Origin: Gammaproteobacteria bacterium
GTDB lineage: Bacteria; Pseudomonadota; Gammaproteobacteria; Pseudomonadales; Azotimanducaceae
Direction of reading: 5' to 3'
Assembly (NCBI GenBank): GCA_002715785.1
Contig: PBAA01000037.1
Coordinates: 1 to 12,404, forward strand
Length of the DNA: 12,404 bases
Below are positions 6,837 to 12,404 of the stretch, in pieces. The notes under the pieces are model-generated. The model was given only the letters and a program-made list of their open reading frames with translations. It was not told the DNA's origin and did not search any database. Made by a program: the position numbers and the translations under genes. Numbering within the stretch: position 1 is the stretch's first letter; each line of letters starts with the position of its first letter.

Positions 6837-7742
6837 ATGCGTATAGGAATTGATCTCGGCGGTACCAAGATTGAGGGAATCTTGATGGATCGCGAGGGCA
6901 ACGTCACGCAAGTGATTCGAAGAGCCGCACCAAGAGATCACTACGAAAAAACCCTGCAGGCGATAGAAGCGCTTGTTCGAGAGCTCGATCTTTTAGCAGG
7001 TGACAAACACCCGATTGGAATTGGTACGCCGGGGACCTGGGTTCCCGGTCGGTCGGCGATGAAAAACTGTAATTCAACGTGGCTTAATGGAAGACCCTTG
7101 CTGGACGATCTTATCCGGTTATTGAATCGGTCTATTCGAATCGCAAACGACGCCGATTGCTTTGCTTTGTCGGAAGCTGTCGCAGGTGCCGGTCGCTTAT
7201 GTCCATGTGTCTTCGGAATCATCCTTGGCACGGGAGTCGGAGGTGGTTGGGTATTGAACGGTCGAATACTTGCTGGCCCCAACGGATTGAGCGGCGAATG
7301 GGGTCACACACCCTTGCCATACTTTCGGTCCGATGGCCATTCAAACGGGGCAGAGGCAGATCTACCTGATCGGGAATGTTATTGTGGTCGGGTCAACTGC
7401 GTCGAAACTTTTTTGTCTGGGTCGGGACTATCATTGACTCATCGCTTGTTATCCGGTGAAAACCGCGAAGCAGACAAAGTCGCGGACTCAGAGTTCGGCG
7501 AACGAACTTACAATCTATATACCTCAATGTTGGCACGCGCTTTGGCCCAGATAGTTAATATCGTCGATCCCGACATCATTGTTTGTGGCGGCGGCGTTTC
7601 CAATTCAAAACATCTATACCGCGACTTACCAGGCAAAGTGGCGAAGTACACATTCTCTTCAGAAGGCGCGACGCAAATTGTGCCGGCTGAACACGGTGAC
7701 GCAAGTGGAGCGCGTGGTGCTGCATGGCTTAATCCGGCATAA
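6837..7742 (+). CDS. mak: ROK family sugar kinase, probably Mak-type fructokinase
   Basis: Cytoplasmic ATP-dependent sugar kinase of the ROK family. Over nearly its full 301 residues it resembles E. coli Mak (fructokinase; also weak on mannose and glucose). Motifs: phosphate-binding MRIGIDLGGTKIEG (1-14), TWLNG (81-85), catalytic aspartate D105 in RIANDAD, GIILGTGVGGG (127-137), GEWGHTPLP with zinc ligand H157, zinc cysteines C181, C183 and C188 (CYCGRVNC), and IVCGGGVSN (248-256). The ROK signature normally has glycine before the last cysteine (xxGC); here it is asparagine, a small deviation. The start has GAAAAG immediately before ATG and no strong Shine-Dalgarno. It lies between ampD and aceE on the same strand and may be co-transcribed. 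Substrate inferred from similarity only. Confidence 0.85.
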   Translation: MRIGIDLGGTKIEGILMDREGNVTQVIRRAAPRDHYEKTLQAIEALVRELDLLAGDKHPIGIGTPGTWVPGRSAMKNCNSTWLNGRPLLDDLIRLLNRSIRIANDADCFALSEAVAGAGRLCPCVFGIILGTGVGGGWVLNGRILAGPNGLSGEWGHTPLPYFRSDGHSNGAEADLPDRECYCGRVNCVETFLSGSGLSLTHRLLSGENREADKVADSEFGERTYNLYTSMLARALAQIVNIVDPDIIVCGGGVSNSKHLYRDLPGKVAKYTFSSEGATQIVPAEHGDASGARGAAWLNPA

Positions 7743-7805
7743 AGTGGTTCTTGCGCGACGTTTTCATAGGTGTGGCGCGTTGCTCCGATGCCGGGTTTTC
7801 GTGTA

Positions 7806-10472
7806 ATGGCATCGAAGCGCAATACGGAGGATAGCAATCCCTTAGAGACCCAAGAGTGGTTAGATTCGCTCGAATATATTCTCGAAAATGAGGGGGTTGA
7901 ACGGGCGAATTTCCTGTTGAGACGGTTGTCGTCGCGGATGACGAAAACGGGCGCTTCGCTGCCCTACACGATCACAACGCCCTATCGGAACACAATCCCC
8001 GCGCATCTTGAGGCGTTCATGCCAGGCGATCTCTTCATGGAACGGCGAATCCGCAGTCTGATTCGCTGGAACGCGCTAGCAATGGTCGTCCGTGCAAATC
8101 GGCGAGACGGTGATTTGGGTGGACACATTTCCACCTTTGCTTCTTCTGCGACTCTTTATGAGGTTGGATTTAACTACTTTTTCAGAGGCCCAACGCCAGA
8201 GCACGCGGGAGATTTGATTTATTTCCAAGGACATAGTGCACCAGGGATCTATGCGCGCTCCTTTTTAGAACGTAGATTAGACGAAGAGCATCTCGATAGA
8301 TTTCGCCAAGAAGTTCGTGGCGACGGCCTTTCTTCGTATCCCCATCCATGGCTCATGCCCGACTACTGGCAGTTTCCCACGGTTTCGATGGGCCTTGGCC
8401 CAATTCAAGCCATTTATCAAGCGCACATCATGAAATATCTTGATTCTCGCGGCCTCATTCCGATGGAGGATCGTAAGGTGTGGGCGTTCCTCGGTGACGG
8501 CGAGTGCGACGAACCCGAATCCCTTGGTGCGCTCGGACTTGCGGGACGGGAGCGACTCGACAATCTTGTTTTTGTCGTCAACTGTAATTTGCAACGACTA
8601 GACGGACCCGTCCGAGGGAACGGAAAGATAATTCAAGAACTTGAGGGCGAATTTAGGGGCGCTGGATGGAACGTAATTAAGGTTGTATGGGGGCGCTTGT
8701 GGGATCCGCTCTTTACCAATGACGTTGACGGGCTCCTGCAACAACGCATGAATGAGACGGTGGACGGTGAATACCAGAATTACAAGGCAAAGGGCGGTGG
8801 ATACACCCGTCAGGAATTTTTCGGGAAACACCCAGAATTGCTGAAACTTGTCGCTAATCTGTCCGACGATGACATCATGCGCCTCAATCGCGGCGGCCAT
8901 GACCCCTTCAAGGTATACGCGGCATATCAAGCGGCAATGGATCATCGCGGCCAGCCCACGGTCATTCTTGCGAAGACGGTGAAGGGCTATGGAATGGGCG
9001 ATGCCGGAGAGTCGGAGAACACAACGCACCAAGTCAAAAAGCTCGATCTTGACGATCTAAAGCACTTTCGTGATCGGTTTGACATTCCTCTATCGGACAG
9101 TGAATTAGAGTCGGTGCCATATTACAGACCTGCTAGTGATAGCCCGGAAATGGTCTATATGCTCAAGCAGCGGGAGAAACTTGGTGGGCCCATACCGAGT
9201 CGTATCTCCACTCTGCCCGGATTTGATATCCCCCCTATTGAACATCTCGACAATTTGCTGAAGGGTGGCGGCGATCGAAAATTCTCGACAACGATGGGCT
9301 TCGTAAGAATTCTTTCGACGCTTTTACGGGACGAATCAATTGGAAAACGGATTGTGCCGATCGTCCCGGATGAGGCCCGGACGTTCGGTATGGAAGGCAT
9401 GTTTCGACAATTGGGAATCTACTCTTCAGAGGGCCAATTATACGAACCGGTTGATGCAGGCGAATTAGCCGCGTACCGAGAATCGAAAGACGGGCAGGTT
9501 CTTGAAGAAGGGATTAACGAAGCGGGTGCATTTGCAGCATGGTTAGCGGCTGCCACGTCCTATAGCACGCATCAATACACGCTGATTCCTTTTTATCTTT
9601 TCTATTCCATGTTCGGATTTCAACGCGTCGGCGATCTCGCTTGGGCGGCGGGTGACATGCAAGCGAGAGGGTTTTTGTTAGGAGCAACTTCGGGTCGTAC
9701 CACGCTCAATGGGGAGGGATTGCAACACCAGGACGGGCATAGCCACCTGTTGTCAGGGGCCATTCCCAACTGTATTTCGTTCGATCCATGTTATGCGTAT
9801 GAGCTGGCGGTGATTATTCAGGACGGGCTGCGGCGGATGTATGTCGAAGATGAACGGATTTTCTATTACGTGACCTTAATGAACGAAAACTATGTTCAAC
9901 CGGCCATGCCAGAGGGCGTAGCAAGCGGCATCCTGCGAGGGATGTACAAATTGGTGTCGATCGATCCGGGCGGTTCAAAACGAAAAATTCGGTTGTTAGG
10001 TAGTGGTGCGATATTGAATGAAGTGGTGAAGGCGTCGATCCGGTTAAAGCGCGATTACGAGGTCGACGCCGAAGTTTGGAGCGTGACCAGTTTCACGGAA
10101 TTAGCCAGGGACGGTCACGACGTCACGCGATGGAACATGTTGCATCCGACAGAGCCATTGCAACGTAGCTACGTTTCGGAGTGTCTTGAAGGTGACATCC
10201 CTGTTGTTGCCACAACGGATTACGTCAAACTCCATGCCGAGGCTATTCGGGGGTTTCTCGGCGCCCCCTATCGGGTTTTGGGGACCGATGGTTTTGGGCG
10301 CAGTGATACGAGAGAACGATTGCGCGGTTTTTTCGAAGTCGATGAGTCCTTTATTACGCTGGCAGCGCTAACCGAACTCGCGAACGCGCAAGTGATCTCC
10401 GAGAAAGATGTTAAGAGCGCGATCGAACAGATGGGCATAGTCCCGGATAAACCGAACCCTCGACGATCATGA
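7806..10472 (+). CDS. aceE: AceE pyruvate dehydrogenase E1 component (homodimeric type)
   Basis: Thiamine-diphosphate enzyme that decarboxylates pyruvate and passes the acetyl group to the lipoyl domains of AceF. From ATG 7806 it is 888 residues against 887 in E. coli, and aligns by eye throughout: DPxETQEWLDSLE-like N-terminus for E2 binding, YFQGHSAPGIYARSFLE, GLSSYPHPWLMPDYWQFPTVSMG, the ThDP motif GDG at 230-232 running to NCNLQRLDGPV, THQVKK near 408, DEARTFGMEG, TTLNGEGLQHQDGHSH and LGTDGFGRSDTRE. Longer starts exist at GTG 7770 and ATG 7788, but family length favours 7806; no start has a good Shine-Dalgarno. The stop overlaps the aceF start as ATGA. No pdhR gene precedes it; mak ends 63 bp upstream. 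Confidence 0.97.
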   Translation: MASKRNTEDSNPLETQEWLDSLEYILENEGVERANFLLRRLSSRMTKTGASLPYTITTPYRNTIPAHLEAFMPGDLFMERRIRSLIRWNALAMVVRANRRDGDLGGHISTFASSATLYEVGFNYFFRGPTPEHAGDLIYFQGHSAPGIYARSFLERRLDEEHLDRFRQEVRGDGLSSYPHPWLMPDYWQFPTVSMGLGPIQAIYQAHIMKYLDSRGLIPMEDRKVWAFLGDGECDEPESLGALGLAGRERLDNLVFVVNCNLQRLDGPVRGNGKIIQELEGEFRGAGWNVIKVVWGRLWDPLFTNDVDGLLQQRMNETVDGEYQNYKAKGGGYTRQEFFGKHPELLKLVANLSDDDIMRLNRGGHDPFKVYAAYQAAMDHRGQPTVILAKTVKGYGMGDAGESENTTHQVKKLDLDDLKHFRDRFDIPLSDSELESVPYYRPASDSPEMVYMLKQREKLGGPIPSRISTLPGFDIPPIEHLDNLLKGGGDRKFSTTMGFVRILSTLLRDESIGKRIVPIVPDEARTFGMEGMFRQLGIYSSEGQLYEPVDAGELAAYRESKDGQVLEEGINEAGAFAAWLAAATSYSTHQYTLIPFYLFYSMFGFQRVGDLAWAAGDMQARGFLLGATSGRTTLNGEGLQHQDGHSHLLSGAIPNCISFDPCYAYELAVIIQDGLRRMYVEDERIFYYVTLMNENYVQPAMPEGVASGILRGMYKLVSIDPGGSKRKIRLLGSGAILNEVVKASIRLKRDYEVDAEVWSVTSFTELARDGHDVTRWNMLHPTEPLQRSYVSECLEGDIPVVATTDYVKLHAEAIRGFLGAPYRVLGTDGFGRSDTRERLRGFFEVDESFITLAALTELANAQVISEKDVKSAIEQMGIVPDKPNPRRS

Positions 10473-12091
10473 GCCTCGTCGAGGTCAGAATCCCTGATGT
10501 CGGCGATGCCGAAGAAGTTGAGGTCATTGAAATCTGTGTCGCCGAGGGAGACGAAATTCCGCTTGGCACTGTGTTGGTCGTCATCGAATCGGAGAAGGCA
10601 TCCATGGAGCTGCCTGCTGAAGTAGCAGGGAAAATTGTGGGCATTGGTCTTGCCGTCGGCGACATCGTGAACGAAGGGGATTTGGTTGCAACCCTCGAGA
10701 CGGAGGGGAACCTTGGGCCCCCCAATGAAGCAGAGGGCAAAGTCGATCAAGGCGACACAAACGCGGTCGCGCAGGAGCGTTCTGAATCCCGAGGACCGGA
10801 CGACGGCAATCGAGATGGACGAATCGACGAAGGCGAGGCGCGGATCGAAGTACGCGTCCCCGACGTGGGGGATGCTGAAGAGATTGTTGTGATCGAAATT
10901 GCGGTCAAACCAGGGGACAGCGTGTCCGTCGATGACCCGTTGGTCGTCATTGAGTCGGAAAAGGCGTCGATGGAAATACCCTCACCGGTAGACGGGACGG
11001 TAAAGTCCGTGGAACTGGCTTTGGACGACGAGGTGGTCGAGGGGACCCTCGTTGCCGTCCTCGTACCGGTTGATCCAGCCCGGATGTCGGTCGACGCCCC
11101 CCGCCCCGAGGGCGTTGCGACCAGTATCATGTCTGAACTAGAGACAAATACACCGACTATTCAGCCGCAGCCGGTGGAACCAGGCGGGCAGGTGGCTGAT
11201 GGAACGATCTATGCCGGACCGGCGGTACGCAGGCTAGCCAGGGAACTGGGAGTGGAACTGGCTACCGTTGAAAGCTCCGGCGCTCACGGACGGATCGTTA
11301 AGGACGACGTAAAAGCGTATGTAAAACGGATTTTGACGAGGTCAAGCCATCGGGACCAAGCATTCCTTCCAGTGGTGCCGTTAGAGGACTTTACGAAATA
11401 TGGAAAAATCGAAGAGGTTGAGCTAACTCGCGTTCGGCGTTCTGGTGCCACGAATTTACATCGAAGTTGGCTCAATGTCGTACACGTCACGCAGCACGAT
11501 CTCGTTGATGCCACTCAATTGGAAGAACTGCGAGGGAAAATGAAGAGGGAAGCGCGGATGGAGTCGCTTACGCCCTTAGCGTTTGTATTAAAGGCGTGCG
11601 CGCTAAGTCTGGCTGAGTTTCCACGATTCAACGCCGCGCTAGGGCCAACATTAGAAACGTTGATATTAAAAAAATACTGTCATATTGGCTTTGCCGTTGA
11701 TACCGAAGCAGGGCTCGTGGTGCCGGTGATTCGAGATGTTGATGACAAAGACGTTATCGAACTTGCCGAAGAGATAGCTGAACTTTCTGAACTTGCCAGA
11801 GAACGGAAACTCAGACCTGACCACATGGCAGGCGGTTGCTTTACTGTTTCTAGCTTAGGCGCGATTGGCGGTACAGGATTCACCCCGATCGTTAACGCGC
11901 CTGAACTTGCCGTCCTGGGCGTTGCCAGGATAGATATGCAACCGGTTTGGGATGGGAAGAAATTTGTGCCCCGAAACATGTTGCCGATCTCCCTCTCCTA
12001 CGATCATCGAGCGATTAATGGGGCGGAGGCCGGTCGATTTGTGCAGCGCCTCGGACAAATTCTTGCCGAGCCTGAAAGCTTATCCCAGTAA
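10469..12091 (+). CDS. aceF: AceF dihydrolipoyllysine acetyltransferase (pyruvate dehydrogenase E2)
   Basis: Core of the pyruvate dehydrogenase complex; carries acetyl on lipoyl-lysine and transfers it to CoA. The 540 residues hold two lipoyl domains (about 4-77 and 126-199) with lipoylated lysines K43 and K165, both in IESEKASME; an E1/E3-binding domain (about 248-285, YAGPAVRRLARELGV to GRIVKDDVKAYV); and the acetyltransferase domain (about 310-537) with FTPIVNAPEL and active-site H513 in SYDHRAINGAEAGRF. The motif is DHRxxNG rather than the commoner DHRxxDG; Azotobacter/Pseudomonas-type E2p share the Asn as I recall. The linkers are acidic and Gly-rich instead of Ala-Pro-rich. Two lipoyl domains compare with three in E. 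coli. ATG overlaps the aceE stop (ATGA), so translation is coupled. lpd (E3) does not follow. Confidence 0.97.
   Translation: MSLVEVRIPDVGDAEEVEVIEICVAEGDEIPLGTVLVVIESEKASMELPAEVAGKIVGIGLAVGDIVNEGDLVATLETEGNLGPPNEAEGKVDQGDTNAVAQERSESRGPDDGNRDGRIDEGEARIEVRVPDVGDAEEIVVIEIAVKPGDSVSVDDPLVVIESEKASMEIPSPVDGTVKSVELALDDEVVEGTLVAVLVPVDPARMSVDAPRPEGVATSIMSELETNTPTIQPQPVEPGGQVADGTIYAGPAVRRLARELGVELATVESSGAHGRIVKDDVKAYVKRILTRSSHRDQAFLPVVPLEDFTKYGKIEEVELTRVRRSGATNLHRSWLNVVHVTQHDLVDATQLEELRGKMKREARMESLTPLAFVLKACALSLAEFPRFNAALGPTLETLILKKYCHIGFAVDTEAGLVVPVIRDVDDKDVIELAEEIAELSELARERKLRPDHMAGGCFTVSSLGAIGGTGFTPIVNAPELAVLGVARIDMQPVWDGKKFVPRNMLPISLSYDHRAINGAEAGRFVQRLGQILAEPESLSQ
10478..10699 (+). repeat. Lipoyl domain coding repeat, copy 1
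   Basis: Encodes AceF residues 4-77 with K43 (codon 10595-10597). Aligned without gaps to copy 2 (10844-11065), more than half of the residues are identical, including VGDAEE and LVVIESEKASME. The nucleotides are also close around the lipoyl-lysine, pointing to domain duplication with continued homogenisation or selection. Confidence 0.85.
10844..11065 (+). repeat. Lipoyl domain coding repeat, copy 2
   Basis: Encodes AceF residues 126-199 with K165 (codon 10961-10963). Same length as copy 1 with no insertions. Separated from copy 1 by a 48-residue acidic, Gly- and Asp-rich linker that would act as the swinging arm. Confidence 0.85.
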
Positions 12092-12094
12092 CGA

Positions 12095-12404
12095 TTAGCG
12101 GTTGTGGCTTGTCGCCGGTTGCCACAGTTGTTCTACACCGTCAGCAGTGGCGCGCGCGACGACGAATAAATAATCGGATAGGCGGTTTAGATAAGCGCCT
12201 GTACCAGCTTCAATCAAGCTGTCGATTTTGGCGCGCCAAAACACACGCTCTGCACGTCGCATTGTGGCGCGCGCCAGGTGCGCGAGAGCGCAGATCTTGT
12301 TCCCTCCTGGCAATACGAACTCCTTAAGCGGTTCAAGCTCTTTATTCAGGACCGCGGTTTCTCGTTCGATAACCTCAATTTCGCCATTCCATTCAAGGTG
12401 ACTG
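12095..12404 (-). CDS. PduO-type ATP:cob(I)alamin adenosyltransferase, C-terminal part (5' end outside window)
   Basis: Transfers the adenosyl group of ATP to cob(I)alamin to make coenzyme B12. The minus-strand frame is open from the window edge (12403) to a TAA at 12097-12095, about 102 residues. It contains the family signatures FVLPGGNKICALAHLARATMRRAER (codons about 12319-12245), whose RRAER arginine pair lies at the ATP/cobalamin site, and YLNRLSDYLFVVAR (about 12192-12151) near the C-terminus. This is the PduO/MMAB fold, unrelated to the CobA/BtuR type. A TTG at 12313 is only an internal leucine codon, not the start. It converges on aceF with 3 bp between stops. The N-terminal half with the ATP-binding segment is not in view. 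Confidence 0.9.
   Translation of the reverse strand, partial: SHLEWNGEIEVIERETAVLNKELEPLKEFVLPGGNKICALAHLARATMRRAERVFWRAKIDSLIEAGTGAYLNRLSDYLFVVARATADGVEQLWQPATSHNR
12103..12126. terminator. Hairpin just after aceF, possible terminator inside the converging gene
   Basis: TGTGGC (12103-12108) and GCCACA (12121-12126) form a perfect 6-bp stem, extendable by G-T pairs, with a 12-base loop, starting 12 bases after the aceF stop. On the plus strand TTGTTCT follows, a weak T-rich tail. It lies inside the last codons of the adenosyltransferase gene. No other terminator is seen in the 3-bp gap. Confidence 0.3.
12226..12241. repeat. 16-bp perfect palindrome within coding DNA
   Basis: TTTTGGCGCGCCAAAA is its own reverse complement. 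It encodes the FWRAK segment of the adenosyltransferase on the minus strand. A second perfect palindrome, TGGCGCGCGCCA, lies at 12265-12276. Function unknown; may be coincidental codon use. Confidence 0.5.

Noticed and set aside
7770..7805. Longer starts for aceE at GTG 7770 or ATG 7788
   Set aside because: They add residues not found in the family, and the ATG at 7806 gives the expected length (888 against 887).
10747..11130. Ser/Thr-rich minus-strand frame of 127 codons, and similar ones at 11680-11979
   Set aside because: Antisense to the acidic linkers and domains of aceF; Ser/Thr richness is what GAC/GAG/GTC-rich coding DNA gives on the other strand.
12095..12313. A complete 72-codon gene starting at TTG 12313
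   Set aside because: The frame continues open to the window edge with adenosyltransferase sequence, so this is the tail of a longer gene.

Overview
This window looks like an ordinary chromosomal core region of a gammaproteobacterium with roughly balanced base composition (about half GC in genes, visibly AT-richer between tRNA-Thr and the H-NS gene). The proteins read like gammaproteobacterial orthologues: SecA with a C-terminal zinc motif, the PilD-CoaE-YacG set, NadC and AmpD back to back, homodimeric-type pyruvate dehydrogenase E1 (AceE) and multi-lipoyl AceF. I cannot name the species. I see no phage, IS element, integrase, CRISPR array or defence system, and most of the window is well-known housekeeping biology.

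Layout. 1-2461 (+): 3' part of secA, then argJ 19 bp downstream with its own Shine-Dalgarno. 4135-2468 (-): pilD, coaE and yacG, tightly coupled (TGATG overlap, then an 8-bp overlap), converging on argJ. 4136-4837: mostly non-coding, with an isolated tRNA-Thr(CGT) and, downstream of it, a 344-bp gap holding several inverted repeats. 4838-5200 (+): a small H-NS-family protein. 6184-5312 (-): nadC, divergent from ampD (6221-6793, +) across only 36 bp. 6837-7742 (+): a ROK sugar kinase resembling Mak fructokinase. 7806-12091 (+): aceE and aceF, overlapping by ATGA. 12404-12095 (-): C-terminal end of a PduO-type cobalamin adenosyltransferase, converging on aceF with 3 bp between stops.

Biology. 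The genes cover protein export (SecA), arginine biosynthesis (ArgJ), prepilin processing (PilD), CoA synthesis (CoaE), gyrase inhibition (YacG), nucleoid structuring (H-NS), NAD synthesis (NadC), cell-wall recycling (AmpD), sugar phosphorylation (ROK kinase) and entry of pyruvate into the TCA cycle (AceEF). CoaE and NadC supply CoA and NAD, both cofactors of pyruvate dehydrogenase, but I infer no functional operon from that.

The order secA-yacG-coaE-(pil)-nadC-ampD-aceE-aceF follows, with losses and insertions, the segment known from Escherichia coli; the tRNA-Thr next to the pil genes recalls Pseudomonas. The notable departures are the absence of pilA/pilB/pilC between pilD and nadC, an H-NS gene in that slot, the absence of ampE, pdhR and lpd at their usual places, and a sugar kinase just upstream of aceE. 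The best candidate for something undescribed is the nested, partly mutually exclusive inverted-repeat structure at 4580-4670 between tRNA-Thr and the H-NS gene.
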